From assembly GCA_900548545.1 (NCBI GenBank), contig URKX01000001.1:100079-164078 (forward strand): a stretch of DNA of 64,000 nt, in the 5' to 3' direction. The stretch is from an uncultured Oscillospiraceae bacterium (GTDB lineage Bacteria > Bacillota > Clostridia > Oscillospirales > Acutalibacteraceae). Shown here piece after piece: positions 8,648-17,515 of this stretch. Each line of letters begins with the position of its first letter. Within the stretch, counting starts at the first letter, position 1. The position numbers and the translations under genes were made by a program. The notes under the pieces were generated by a model. The model was not told the origin of the DNA, ran no database searches, and saw only the letters and a list, made by a program, of their open reading frames with translations.

Positions 8648-11600
8648 ATGAACCTGAAACCCCATCATTTTCACGAAGACCCGGGGACCCTCCATGTGGG
8701 GACTTGCCCCAACCGCAGCTATTATATCCCCTACGGCGATGAGAAGGAGGCCGAAAACGGCCGTTCCTCCCGGGTGGTGCCTTTAAACGGCACCTGGGCC
8801 TTTCAGTATTTCGATTCCTATAAAGAAGCTGTAGACCCGGAAGAGGGGCTTTCTTTCGACGAGGAGGAGATGGGCTCCATCCCCGTGCCCTCCTGTTGGC
8901 AGAACCACGGCTATGGCGGCCACCAGTACACCAACATCCGCTACCCCATCCCCTTTGACCCGCCCTATGTTCCCGAGGAAAACCCTTGCGGGCTGTATGT
9001 CCGCCACCTGGACGTGACGGAGGAAGCCCTGGAAAGCCAGCGGGTGTACCTAAACTTTGAAGGGGTGGACTCCTGCTTCTACCTGTGGGCCAACGGGGAG
9101 TTTGTGGGATACAGCCAGGTGTCCCACGCTACCTCCGAGTTTGAGATCGGCGGCTTCCTCACCCCTGGGGACAACACCCTGGCGGTGCTGGTGCTCCAGT
9201 GGTGCGACGGCACCTACCTGGAGGATCAGGACAAGCTGCGCATGAGCGGCATTTTCCGGGACGTGTACCTGTTGCTGCGGCCCCAGGAGCACATCCGGGA
9301 TTACTTTGTAAAAGAGAGCTTCTCCCCGGACTTCTCCCACGCCACCGTCACGGTGGAGCTGGAGCTTTCCGGCCAGCCCCAGGTGGAGGCCGCCCTCCTC
9401 TCCCCCAGCGGGGAACAGGTGGGCAAGGCCCAGTGCGCCCAGGGGGAGCCTTTGGTGTTTGAGTTGGATAACCCGGTGCTGTGGAACGCGGAAACCCCCG
9501 CCCAGTACACCCTCACCCTGCGGACCCCGGGGGAGGTCATCCCCCAGAAGGTGGGCCTGCGGAAGATGGAGGTCCAGGACGGGGTGGTGTACCTCAACGG
9601 GGTGGCCATCAAGTTCCGGGGCGTCAACCGCCACGACAGCGACCCGGTCACCGGCTACGCCATCTCCCGGGAGCAGGCCAAGAAGGACCTGGTCCTGATG
9701 AAGCGCCACAACGTCAACGCCATCCGCACCAGCCACTATCCTAACGCCCCCTGGTTTTTGCAGCTGTGCTCCCAGTACGGCCTGTACGCCATTGCCGAGG
9801 CGGATTTGGAAAGCCACGGCACCGTGTCCCAGCTGGGCTACTTTGACGACGACGGCTGCGGCTCTGCCGCCATGACCGACCCCCAGTTCCAGAAGGCCGT
9901 GCTGGACCGCATCCAGCGCAGCGTGGTGCGGGACAAGAACAACGCCGCTGTGGTGATCTGGTCCATGGGCAACGAAAGCGGATGGGGCGAAAACCTGGAG
10001 ATCGCCGGCCGCTGGGTGAAGGAGTATGACCCCTCCCGGCTGCTCCACTATGAGAACATCGCCCCCTACAAAAAGGACACCACCCCGGACTTTTCCATGC
10101 TGGACCTGTACAGCCGGATGTACGCCTCCACCCAGGAGGTGGACCAGTTTTTCGCGGAGGGACAGGCGCACAAGCTGTTCCCCGGCCGGAAGATGCCTTT
10201 CATCCAGTGCGAGTACATCCACGCCATGGGCAACGGCCCCGGGGATGCGGAAGATTACCAGCAGCAGATCATGAAGTACCCGGGCTTTGTGGGCGGCTTT
10301 GTGTGGGAGTGGTGCGACCACGCTGTGTATGGCGGCACCACCCCGGATAACCGGCCCATCTACCGCTATGGCGGCGACTTTGGGGAGTTCCTCCACGACG
10401 GCAACTTCTGCATGGACGGCCTGGTGTATCCCGACCGCACCCCCCATACCGGCCTGCTGGAATATAAAAATGTGATCCGTCCCCTGCGGGCCCAGCAGGC
10501 GGAGGGCAGCACCTTCCGCCTCCACAACTACCTGGACTTCACCAATGCCCAGGACGTGGCGGCCCTCTCCTACCAGGTGGAGCAGGACGGGGAAGCCCTG
10601 TTCGGCGGCAGCCTGGAAATGCCTTCCATCGCCCCCCACGGGGAAGGGGAGGTCACCCTGCCCCAGTTGCCCCAGGGAGGCATCGTCACCGTGAGCTTCT
10701 TCTATGAGGCCAAAGCGGACACCCCCTTCTTTGAAGCGGGCTATCCCCTGGGCTTTGACCAGCTGATCCTCTCGGAAGAGCCCTTCTTCCTGGATCCCCC
10801 CGCAGAGGAAGGCGCCTTGGAGGTGGAGGCCGGCCACGATGTGGTGATCTTCACCGGGGAGCACTTCCGCTACGTCTTTGACAACGAAACGGGCCTGTTC
10901 TCCCAGATGGTGTACAAGAACCGCAACCTGCTCACCCGTCCCATGGAGTGGAACACCTGGCGCGCCCCCACGGACAACGACCAGTATATGGCTCCCAAGT
11001 GGCGGGAGGCCGGCTACCACCGGCCCACCGTGCGGGTGTACTCCGTGGAACAGCAGGGCAACGCTGTTTCCTGCCATTTGGGCATTGCGGCGGTGTCCAT
11101 TGCCAAGTTTGTGGACGTCCAGGCTGTGTGGGCCGTGGACCCTGCCGGCCGTGTGGATGTGTCCCTCCATTGCGAGCGGGATACCCGGTTCCCCTTTATG
11201 CCCCGGTTTGGCCTGCGGCTGTTCCTGCCCCAGGAGTTTGGCGGGGTGGAGTACTTTGCCTACGGCCCCTATGAGAGCTACCTGGATAAGCACCGCGCCT
11301 CCCGGCTGGGTGTTTACGCCCAGAGTGTGGACGCCATGTTTGAAAACTATCGGATGCCCCAGGAGAACTCCTCTCACTGCGGCTGCCGGTACGTCACCCT
11401 CACCGACGGCGCCTACGCCCTCACGGCTGCGGCAGAGGAGCCCTTCTCCTTCAACGTGTCCCCTTACACCCAGGAGGGGCTCACCGAGAAGCGCCACAGC
11501 TACGAGCTGGAGAAGTGCGGCGAAACCGTGCTGTGCATCGACTACAAGATGAGCGGCGTGGGCTCCAATTCCTGCGGGCCCCAGCTGCTGCCCCAGTACC

Positions 11601-11650
11601 AGCTCAACGACCCGGCGTTTGATTTTAACTTTACCCTGACTGTGGAATAA
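8648..11650 (+). CDS. lacZ: Beta-galactosidase, GH2 family (LacZ type)
   Basis: A 1000-residue glycoside hydrolase family 2 enzyme that releases terminal beta-linked galactose. The sugar-binding N-domain (FHEDPGTLHVGTCPNRSYYIPY onward in part, then LNFEGVDSCFYLWANG), the immunoglobulin-like domain, the catalytic barrel, and the C-terminal beta-sandwich small chain (TRPMEWNTWRAPTDND) are all present. The acid/base is E443 in SMGNESGWG, the nucleophile E522 in IQCEYIHAMGN. No signal peptide, so it acts in the cytoplasm and needs a transporter not seen here. The start at 8648 follows AAAGGAAGAG; the longer frame upstream has no family similarity. Length and domain order match LacZ. Confidence 0.95.
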   Translation: MNLKPHHFHEDPGTLHVGTCPNRSYYIPYGDEKEAENGRSSRVVPLNGTWAFQYFDSYKEAVDPEEGLSFDEEEMGSIPVPSCWQNHGYGGHQYTNIRYPIPFDPPYVPEENPCGLYVRHLDVTEEALESQRVYLNFEGVDSCFYLWANGEFVGYSQVSHATSEFEIGGFLTPGDNTLAVLVLQWCDGTYLEDQDKLRMSGIFRDVYLLLRPQEHIRDYFVKESFSPDFSHATVTVELELSGQPQVEAALLSPSGEQVGKAQCAQGEPLVFELDNPVLWNAETPAQYTLTLRTPGEVIPQKVGLRKMEVQDGVVYLNGVAIKFRGVNRHDSDPVTGYAISREQAKKDLVLMKRHNVNAIRTSHYPNAPWFLQLCSQYGLYAIAEADLESHGTVSQLGYFDDDGCGSAAMTDPQFQKAVLDRIQRSVVRDKNNAAVVIWSMGNESGWGENLEIAGRWVKEYDPSRLLHYENIAPYKKDTTPDFSMLDLYSRMYASTQEVDQFFAEGQAHKLFPGRKMPFIQCEYIHAMGNGPGDAEDYQQQIMKYPGFVGGFVWEWCDHAVYGGTTPDNRPIYRYGGDFGEFLHDGNFCMDGLVYPDRTPHTGLLEYKNVIRPLRAQQAEGSTFRLHNYLDFTNAQDVAALSYQVEQDGEALFGGSLEMPSIAPHGEGEVTLPQLPQGGIVTVSFFYEAKADTPFFEAGYPLGFDQLILSEEPFFLDPPAEEGALEVEAGHDVVIFTGEHFRYVFDNETGLFSQMVYKNRNLLTRPMEWNTWRAPTDNDQYMAPKWREAGYHRPTVRVYSVEQQGNAVSCHLGIAAVSIAKFVDVQAVWAVDPAGRVDVSLHCERDTRFPFMPRFGLRLFLPQEFGGVEYFAYGPYESYLDKHRASRLGVYAQSVDAMFENYRMPQENSSHCGCRYVTLTDGAYALTAAAEEPFSFNVSPYTQEGLTEKRHSYELEKCGETVLCIDYKMSGVGSNSCGPQLLPQYQLNDPAFDFNFTLTVE

Positions 11651-11681
11651 GCCGCCCCGTCCTCAGGGAGGGGAGGCGTGA

Positions 11682-11718
11682 AAAAGGCCCGCTGCCCTGT
11701 GCAGCAGGCCTTTTTTGT
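11682..11718. terminator. Terminator after lacZ
   Basis: AAAAAGGCC-c-GCTGC hairpin with GCAGC-a-GGCCTTTTTT. T-runs on both sides allow it to work in both directions. Confidence 0.88.
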
Positions 11719-11762
11719 TGGGAACCAGGGGAGGTTTTCCACTGGGTTGGGGGGAAGGGGTG

Positions 11763-11796
11763 AAAAAAGGCTGTCCCAGTGGGGACAGCCTTTTTT
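11763..11796. terminator. Bidirectional terminator between lacZ and rnfB
   Basis: Perfect stem AAAAAAGGCTGTCCC / GGGACAGCCTTTTTT with a short loop, 16 bases beyond the rnfB stop, so it ends the rnf operon on the minus strand. Confidence 0.92.
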
Positions 11797-11811
11797 CAAC
11801 GGATTGTTTTG

Positions 11812-12597
11812 TTACAGCATGGTGATGACGTGACGGGGGCAGGCTTCCACACACTTGCCGCAGGCGGTGCACTTTTGGGGGTCCACCTTGGCCACGCCGT
11901 TTTCCACGGCAATTGCGCCGGACTCACAGGTGCGGCTGCACTTGCCGCAGCCAATGCACCCGATGTTGCACACTTTCATGGTATCCTTGGCCTTGTCGCA
12001 GTTGGAGCACTTCACCACAGCCTGTTTCTTCAAAGGCACCAGGGAGATGATCCCCTTGGGGCAGGCCGCCACGCACTGGGAGCAGCCTTTGCACTTTGCG
12101 GGGTCAACCCGGGCCAGGCCGTTGCAAATGGTGATGGCGCCGTATTCACAGGCCCGCTGGCAGTCGCCCAGGCCCATGCAGCCGTACCGGCAGGAGGTGA
12201 TGCCCCCCATGAGGAAGACCGCCGCCGAACAGCTGGGGATGCCGTCGTACACCATCTTGTCGGTGGTGTTGTCGTAGCTGCCCAGGCAGTGGACCAGGGC
12301 CGTTTTGTACTCCATTTCCACGTCGCCGCCGCCCAGCAGCTGGGCGCACTTTTTGGCCACGTCCGCCCCGCCGGGGGAGCACAGGCCGGGCTTGGCTTCG
12401 CCCTTGGCCATGGCCGCCGCGTAGCCCGAGCAGCCGGAGAAGCCGCAGGCGCCGCAGTTGGCGCCGGGGAGGATCTCCTCCAGGGCTTCGGCTTTTTCGT
12501 CCTTGGGCACCGCCATGACAATGGAGGCCACCGCCAGGATCACGCCTGCCAGCAGGCCGATGATGCCCACAATTAAGATGGGGGTGAGAATTTCCAC
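11812..12597 (-). CDS. rnfB: Rnf complex subunit B (ferredoxin-type iron-sulfur protein)
   Basis: A 261-residue subunit that takes electrons from reduced ferredoxin and passes them into the Rnf membrane complex. One N-terminal membrane helix (ILIVGIIGLLAGVILAVASIV) is followed by the four-Cys 4Fe-4S motif GANCGACGFSGCSGYA...PGLCSPGG. Further CxxCxxCxxxCP motifs (for example CKGCSQCVAACP, CIGCGKCSRTC, CTACGKCVEACP) hold more 4Fe-4S clusters, a ferredoxin-like extension usual in clostridial RnfB. The start codon is GTG with AGGAGGGAG upstream. Last gene of rnfCDGEAB, 12 bases after rnfA, then a strong terminator. Confidence 0.96.
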   Translation of the reverse strand: MEILTPILIVGIIGLLAGVILAVASIVMAVPKDEKAEALEEILPGANCGACGFSGCSGYAAAMAKGEAKPGLCSPGGADVAKKCAQLLGGGDVEMEYKTALVHCLGSYDNTTDKMVYDGIPSCSAAVFLMGGITSCRYGCMGLGDCQRACEYGAITICNGLARVDPAKCKGCSQCVAACPKGIISLVPLKKQAVVKCSNCDKAKDTMKVCNIGCIGCGKCSRTCESGAIAVENGVAKVDPQKCTACGKCVEACPRHVITML

Positions 12598-12609
12598 AGC
12601 GCTCCCTCC

Positions 12610-13227
12610 TTACAGCAGATTGTCCACAACGCCGTTGAAGCCCAAAAAGCTCACGGCCACCAGGCTGGCTGCCACCAGGGTGATGGGCAGCCCTTTAAAG
12701 GTTTCGGGGATGTCGCAGTTTTCCAGGCGCTCCCGCACACCGGCAAACAGCACCATGGCCACCAAAAAGCCAATGCCCGAGCCAAAGGCGTTCACCAGGG
12801 ACTGGAGATACCCAAAGGTGGGGTCTTCGGCGCCCTTTTCCAGCACCAGCATGGTAACGCCCAGCACGGCGCAGTTGGTGGTGATCAGGGGCAGGTAGAT
12901 GCCCAGGGAGTTGTACAGGGGCGGCATATATTTCCGCAGGGCCGTTTCCAGCAGCTGCACCAGGGCGGCGATCACCAGGATGAACACAATGGTCTGCAAG
13001 TAGGCCAGGCCGTTGGGCACCAGCAGGAACGTGTACAGGGGCCAGGTTACCGCAGTGGCAATGACCATCACCACGGTCACGGCGCAGCTCATGCCCACGG
13101 CAGTGTCCAGCTTTTTGGAAACACCCAGGAAGGGGCAAATGCCCAGGAACTTGTTGAGCACATAGTTTTCTGTCAAAATGGCCGCCAGGAAAATGGCCAC
13201 CAGCGATTTGATCGTTTGTCCGTCCAT
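12610..13227 (-). CDS. rnfA: Rnf complex subunit A (membrane)
   Basis: A 205-residue integral membrane subunit with six predicted helices. The signature AAILTENYVLNKFLGICPFLGVS is present; its Cys, with the matching Cys in TTNCAVLG of the second half, binds the iron-sulfur cluster shared by RnfA and RnfE in the membrane. RnfA and RnfE are homologous and inserted in opposite topology. The start overlaps the rnfE stop by one base (TGATG), indicating translational coupling. Confidence 0.96.
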   Translation of the reverse strand: MDGQTIKSLVAIFLAAILTENYVLNKFLGICPFLGVSKKLDTAVGMSCAVTVVMVIATAVTWPLYTFLLVPNGLAYLQTIVFILVIAALVQLLETALRKYMPPLYNSLGIYLPLITTNCAVLGVTMLVLEKGAEDPTFGYLQSLVNAFGSGIGFLVAMVLFAGVRERLENCDIPETFKGLPITLVAASLVAVSFLGFNGVVDNLL

Positions 13228-13931
13228 CAGTGGGCAGCCTCCTTTCCGTTATCCTTTTCCTGAAGCTTCTGGCAGGAAGCCGCCATGGGGCAGTTCTGGC
13301 AGCCGGTGGCTTCCGGCGCCTTGCCCTCTTTCGAGAGCTTGCCAGCCAGGGCAATGAGCATCCCGAACACGAAGAAGCCTCCGGGAGGCAGCAGGAAGAT
13401 GATGATGGGCTCCATGAACCCGGAGAGCACAGGCAGCCCGAACACGGTGCCGGCGCCCAGCAGCTCCCGGATGATGCCCATGGCAAGCAAGGTGGCGGTG
13501 AAGCCCACGCCCATGCCCAAGCCGTCCAGCAGGGAGGGGAGCACCTTGTTCTTGCTGGCAAACATCTCCGCCCGGCCCAAGATGATGCAGTTTACAACGA
13601 TCAGAGGCAGGAACACGCCCAGGGCCTCGTCCAAAGCGGGGGAGAAAGCCTGGATAAACAGCTGCACAATGGTGACGAAGCCCGCCACAATGGTGATGAA
13701 GGCGGGGATGCGCACCTTGTCGGGGATGACCTTGCGCAGCAGGGAGATCACCACGTTGGAGCACACCAGCACAAAGGTGGTGGCGGCGCCCATGCCGATG
13801 GCGTTGGAGGCGGCGGTGGTGACAGCCAGGGTGGCGCAGCAGCCCAGCACCAGGCGCAGCACCGGGTTTTCCTTAATGATGCCCTTGGTAAATTCCTGCC
13901 ACAGGGAGGGGTATCTCTTTTCCACGGTCAC
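13227..13931 (-). CDS. rnfE: Rnf complex subunit E (membrane)
   Basis: A 234-residue membrane subunit homologous to RnfA, with the matching cluster ligands in the first half (LGCCATLAVT) and second half (VVNCIILGRAE). It ends with a soluble tail containing CQNCPMAASCQK, an extra four-Cys stretch that I do not recognise as a standard RnfE part and that could bind metal. The start is GTG, overlapping the rnfG stop as GTGA, with AAAGGAGG eight bases before it. Confidence 0.95.
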   Translation of the reverse strand: MTVEKRYPSLWQEFTKGIIKENPVLRLVLGCCATLAVTTAASNAIGMGAATTFVLVCSNVVISLLRKVIPDKVRIPAFITIVAGFVTIVQLFIQAFSPALDEALGVFLPLIVVNCIILGRAEMFASKNKVLPSLLDGLGMGVGFTATLLAMGIIRELLGAGTVFGLPVLSGFMEPIIIFLLPPGGFFVFGMLIALAGKLSKEGKAPEATGCQNCPMAASCQKLQEKDNGKEAAH

Positions 13932-14482
13932 GCGCCTCCTTTCACAGCGTAATATTGTTCAATGGCCTGGTTCACCGCATTGGTGACGGCGGTGGAGGTG
14001 ACCGTGGCGCCGGTCATGGCCTCGATCTGGCCATCGGAGGGGGTCTGGTATTTCACCACAGAGAGGCCGCCTTCCGGGGCGGGCTGTAAGTACTGGTCCA
14101 AGAAGCTGGATTTGGTGGCGTTGGCGCCCAGGCCGGGGGTTTCGTCGTGGGAGAGGATCACCACGCCGGTGATGCTGCCCTCCGCGTCGATGCCGGTCAT
14201 GACGCTGACCGTGCCGCCGTAGCCGCTGGCGCCGGTTTCAAACACGTAGCCGGCCAGCTCCCCGCCGGAAAGGCCCGTGTAGTAAGCGCCGCCCTCCTGG
14301 GGCTCGAAGGTGTCCGCCTGGGGCAGGACGATCTTCCGGGAGGCCTCGGCGTTTTCCGCTTCCAGCTGGGCAATGCGGTCCCGGGTGAGCAGGTTGGTGC
14401 CCGCCAGGGCGGCGGAAACTACCACGCAGATGATAAACAGCACCGCGGTGGGGCGCAGGATGCTTTTTGCGTCAAGCTTCAT
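13928..14482 (-). CDS. rnfG: Rnf complex subunit G (covalent FMN)
   Basis: A 184-residue subunit with one N-terminal membrane helix (TAVLFIICVVVSAALAGTNLL) and an extracytoplasmic FMN-binding domain. FMN is attached through a phosphoester to the threonine of MTGATVTSTAV near the C-terminus, the standard flavinylation motif of RnfG/NqrC. The start at 14482 overlaps the end of rnfD by 11 bases; the in-frame start 39 bases earlier lies deep inside rnfD and is less likely. No ApbE flavin transferase gene is in this window, so it must be elsewhere. Confidence 0.95.
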   Translation of the reverse strand: MKLDAKSILRPTAVLFIICVVVSAALAGTNLLTRDRIAQLEAENAEASRKIVLPQADTFEPQEGGAYYTGLSGGELAGYVFETGASGYGGTVSVMTGIDAEGSITGVVILSHDETPGLGANATKSSFLDQYLQPAPEGGLSVVKYQTPSDGQIEAMTGATVTSTAVTNAVNQAIEQYYAVKGGA

Positions 14483-15437
14483 CTTTCGCGCCCCCTTTTT
14501 TCTGCTTTTTCGGGGCCCCAAAGGGATGGGGCTTGATGGCCCGCTCGATCAGCGGGGTGAGGATGTTCATCAGAATGATGGAGTAGGAAACGCCTTCCGG
14601 CAGGGAGCCAAACTCCCGGATGAGCATGGTGACCAGCCCGCAGCCAAAGGCGAAGACGATGCGGCCCCAGAAGTATAGGGGGCTGGTGGTGTAGTCGGTG
14701 GCCATGAAGAAGGCGCCCAGCAGCAGCCCGCCGGAGAGCAGGTCAAACAGGGGGTCGCGGCCCATCATCATGGAGAGCGCCGCCACCGTGGCCAGGTAGG
14801 TCACCGGGATGACGGGGGAGATCACCCGCCGGGCGATGAGGTAGACGCCGCCCAGCAGGATGGCCAGGGCGCAGGTTTCACCCAGGCAGCCGCCGGTGTT
14901 TCCCAAAAACAGATCCAGGTAGGAGGGCAGTTCCCCGCCGCCCTCTTTCAGGATGCCCAGGGGGGTGGCCGTGGTCACCGCGTCGGCCGTGGCGGCGTAG
15001 TCAAAGGGCTGCACCCAGTGGGTCATCCGGGAGGGGAAGGAGTTTAACAGGATGATCCGGGCGGTCAGCGCCGGGTTTACAAAGTTCTGGCCGATGCCGC
15101 CGAACATCTGCTTGACCACCACAATGGCCGCTACGCTGCCAAATACAGCGATCAGGGGGTTGATGGTCACCGGCAGGTTCAGCGCCAGCAGGATGCCTGT
15201 CACCACGCAGCTGAGGTCCCCCACGGTCTGGGGGCGCTTCATCACCCGGCGGGACAGGTACTCGCTGAGGATACAGGAGGCCACGCAGGTGAGGATGACC
15301 ACCGCCGCCCGGAGGCCAAATAAGATCACCGAGGCGATCATGGCGGGGCAAAGGGCGATGATCACGTCCAGCATAATGTTCTGGGTGGTCCTCCCGCCGT
15401 TAAAATGGGGGGAGGAAGATACCATGAGTTTTTCCAT
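14472..15437 (-). CDS. rnfD: Rnf complex subunit D (membrane, FMN)
   Basis: A 321-residue membrane subunit of about ten helices, homologous to NqrB, which forms the ion-translocating core with RnfE, A and G. It starts MEKLMVSSSPHFNGGRTTQN, the standard RnfD opening. The FMN-linked threonine is probably that in DAVTTATPLGIL, at the position of the S/T-G/x-A-T motif; here the residue before Ala is Thr rather than Gly. Translation begins right after the rnfC stop (TAAATG), with AGGTAAG-type pairing upstream. Confidence 0.95.
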   Translation of the reverse strand: MEKLMVSSSPHFNGGRTTQNIMLDVIIALCPAMIASVILFGLRAAVVILTCVASCILSEYLSRRVMKRPQTVGDLSCVVTGILLALNLPVTINPLIAVFGSVAAIVVVKQMFGGIGQNFVNPALTARIILLNSFPSRMTHWVQPFDYAATADAVTTATPLGILKEGGGELPSYLDLFLGNTGGCLGETCALAILLGGVYLIARRVISPVIPVTYLATVAALSMMMGRDPLFDLLSGGLLLGAFFMATDYTTSPLYFWGRIVFAFGCGLVTMLIREFGSLPEGVSYSIILMNILTPLIERAIKPHPFGAPKKQKKGGAKDEA

Positions 15438-16784
15438 TTATTTCTTACCTCCACTTCCGGCCTTGCGCACATAGCTTTTTCCAAGGCGGATGGCCTGCAC
15501 CAGCCGCCGCCCTGCCGGGCAGGAGAAGGCACAGCAGCCGCATTCCATGCAGGTCATCACGTTCAGGGCCTTCAGGCCCTCCACGTCTTTGCGCTCTGTG
15601 GCCTGTTCCAGCTTGGTGGGCATCAGGTTCATGGGGCAGGCGGCCACGCACCGTCCGCAGCGGATGCAGGCGGTGGGCTGCCGCAGGGCGGCTTCCCGCT
15701 CATCAAAGGCCAGGATGGCGTTGTTCTGCTTTAAAATGGGCAGCTCATCGCTCACGATAGCCACACCCATCATGGGGCCGCCCATGATCAGCTTTTTGGG
15801 TTCCGACTTGTACCCGTCGCAGAACGCCACCACGTCTTTGATGGGCGTGCCCACCGGCACAATGACGTTTTGGGGATGGGCAATGGCCGAGCCGTCAATG
15901 GTCACCCGCTTCAAAGTCAGGGGCATCCCGGTGCGCATATAGCTTGCCAAAAACGAAATAGAGCCTATGTTCATCACCAGGCATCCCACGTCCGCGGGAA
16001 GTTTGCCCTCGGGGACCTTCCGGCCGGTGCAGGCCTGCACCAGCACTTTTTCAGCGCCCTGGGGGTAGCGGCTCTTCAGGGCCAGCACCCGCACCTCGTC
16101 CCGGGGGTCCCGCTTGGGGTCGCCGGCGATTTCGGTGAGCTTCTGGATCACGTCGGGCTTGTTGTCCTCCACAGCGATGATCACCCGCTGCACGCCCAGG
16201 ATCTCTTTCACCTTGTAAATGCCTTCCAGCACGTTGCGGCCGTTTTCCAGGGCCTCCCGGTGGTCGGAGGTGACGTAGGGCTCGCATTCCGCCACGTTCA
16301 CCAGCAGGGTGTCGATCTGCTTGCCCTCGGGGACATTGAGCTTCACGTGGGCGGGGAACCCGGCACCGCCCAGGCCCACCAGGCCGGCAGACCTGGCCGC
16401 GCTGGCCAGTTCTTCCTTGGTGGTGATGGGTGCGGGGGGGTAGATCCCCGGGTCTTTTTCCATGGCCCCGTCTGACTCCACCACCACGGCTTGGGTCATC
16501 TGCCCGCCGGTGAGCATCACCGTGGTGATGTCCATCACCGTGCCGGACACAGAGGAGTGCACCGGGACGCTCATATACGCTTCGTTGTCGCCCACCACAG
16601 TGCCCACATAGACGTGATCCCCCTTTTTCACCGTGGGGATACAGGGGGCGCCAATGTGCTGCTGCATGGGTAAAATGACCTTTTCCGGAGGCGGCATGGT
16701 GGCCGTGGGGGTGTCCCAGGTGTTTTTGTGATGGGGCACCGCCGCTCCGCCATGGGTGCGGAAAGGATGTTTTGGAAACTCCAT
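15438..16784 (-). CDS. rnfC: Rnf complex subunit C (NADH-binding, iron-sulfur)
   Basis: A 448-residue soluble subunit that exchanges electrons with NAD and carries FMN and two 4Fe-4S clusters. It begins PKHPFRTHGGAAVPHHKN, the usual RnfC opening; the glycine-rich GLVGLGGAGFPAHVKL and the AECEPYVTSDHREAL region belong to the NADH/FMN-binding fold; cluster motifs CIRCGRCVAACP and CMECGCCAFSCP lie near the C-terminus. The frame is open for another 624 bases upstream, but that part is antisense to the downstream neighbour and not RnfC-like, so ATG at 16784 is chosen although its ribosome site is weak. First gene of the operon, 68 bases after the promoter. Confidence 0.95.
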   Translation of the reverse strand: MEFPKHPFRTHGGAAVPHHKNTWDTPTATMPPPEKVILPMQQHIGAPCIPTVKKGDHVYVGTVVGDNEAYMSVPVHSSVSGTVMDITTVMLTGGQMTQAVVVESDGAMEKDPGIYPPAPITTKEELASAARSAGLVGLGGAGFPAHVKLNVPEGKQIDTLLVNVAECEPYVTSDHREALENGRNVLEGIYKVKEILGVQRVIIAVEDNKPDVIQKLTEIAGDPKRDPRDEVRVLALKSRYPQGAEKVLVQACTGRKVPEGKLPADVGCLVMNIGSISFLASYMRTGMPLTLKRVTIDGSAIAHPQNVIVPVGTPIKDVVAFCDGYKSEPKKLIMGGPMMGVAIVSDELPILKQNNAILAFDEREAALRQPTACIRCGRCVAACPMNLMPTKLEQATERKDVEGLKALNVMTCMECGCCAFSCPAGRRLVQAIRLGKSYVRKAGSGGKK

Positions 16785-16851
16785 AGCTTCATTCCAGCCT
16801 TTCGTTCTAAAAGCCCCGCACCTATAAAGGGAGAGGGGCCTATTTGAAATC

Positions 16852-16880
16852 ATTGTACCTGAAAAACAGAAAACCTGCAA
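16852..16880 (-). promoter_or_regulatory. Sigma-A promoter of the rnf operon
   Basis: Minus strand TTGCAG, 17-base spacer, TACAAT. All six rnf genes follow without internal terminators. Confidence 0.85.
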
Positions 16881-17138
16881 GATAAATAAAAGATTATCAA
16901 TGTATTTGCCAGTTTTCGGGGCAAGGGGTTCGCCAACGCGGGGTTCTGCAAGGAAAAGGATGGCGCAAGGTTCCCGATTGGGGTATAATCCAAAGGGGAG
17001 AAACCGGGCCGGTTTTAGACCGGCAGCCGGGGTTTGAAAAAATAAAAAATTTTTTGCAAGGGTGAGTGGAATCGGGACGCTGATTCGTATTCCTGGTGAA
17101 AGCCCCTCAAGGGGAAAACTTCCAAGGAGGAAACCAGC
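16881..17138. other. Intergenic region with leader hairpin before the secreted repeat protein
   Basis: A TATAAT box at 16984-16989 on the plus strand lies 150 bases before the next gene but has only a poor -35 (TGGCGC). The presumed leader holds the hairpin CCGG-GCCGGT-TTTAG-ACCGGC-ag-CCGG near 17007-17033 and then an A/T-rich run. No known riboswitch was recognised. Confidence 0.45.
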
Positions 17139-17456
17139 ATGAAAAAATTGATCGCATTGGTTATGGCAGGGATGATGGTAGTCAGTTTGGGGACCACCGC
17201 TTTGGCGGCCGGCGGCCACCATGGCAGAGGGGCCGGCAGCGGCCAAGGCCAGGGCATGGGCCAAAACTGGGTGGACGCTGACGGCGACGGTGCGTGCGAC
17301 AACTACCAAAACGGTGGACTCGGCCAAGGCCAGGGCCAGGGCCAAAACTGGGTGGACACTGACGGCGACGGCGCGTGCGACAACTGCCAGAACGGCGGCC
17401 ATGGCCAAGGCAAGGGAGGACGGTTCCGGAACACCTGCTGGCGGATGGCCCTGTAA
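17139..17456 (+). CDS. Secreted Gly/Gln-rich protein with two calcium-loop-like repeats
   Basis: A 105-residue protein with a clear signal peptide (MKKLIALVMAGMMVVSLG, then TTALAAGG). The mature part is two copies of a 27-residue unit: a Gly-Gln linker followed by NWVDxDGDGACDNxQNGG. The DxDGDGxxD loop resembles EF-hand/thrombospondin-type-3 calcium loops; each repeat also has a Cys, the second two. At DNA level the repeat is tandem with a period of 81 bases. AAGGAGG precedes the start. It sits directly upstream of an ECF sigma gene and an RsgI-like gene whose product carries a similar Gly/Gln-rich tail. Its role is unknown; it could be the sensed ligand, a wall-bound partner, or simply a target. 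Confidence 0.7.
   Translation: MKKLIALVMAGMMVVSLGTTALAAGGHHGRGAGSGQGQGMGQNWVDADGDGACDNYQNGGLGQGQGQGQNWVDTDGDGACDNCQNGGHGQGKGGRFRNTCWRMAL
17241..17402 (+). repeat. Two 81-bp tandem repeats inside the secreted protein gene
   Basis: Copies 17241-17321 and 17322-17402 both run from GGCCAAGGCCAGGGC through AAAACTGGGTGGAC and GACGGCGACGG to an AACGG-type end. They encode the 27-residue Gly-Gln plus DxDGDG unit. Confidence 0.85.
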
Positions 17457-17515
17457 AGGAACCCAGCGATACGCTGGAAAGACAGGAGAAGCAAGCGAAG
17501 GAGAGTTGGTGGGAG

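Noticed and set aside
17241..17402. Repeats that could suggest a CRISPR-like array
   Set aside because: Only two units with an 81-base period, in frame and coding for a repeated peptide; no spacers.
16785..17408. Possible 208-residue N-terminal extension of RnfC
   Set aside because: It crosses the rnf promoter and the opposite-strand repeat gene, with Ala/Val/Leu repeats mirroring that gene; RnfC starts at PKHPFRTHGG in the family.
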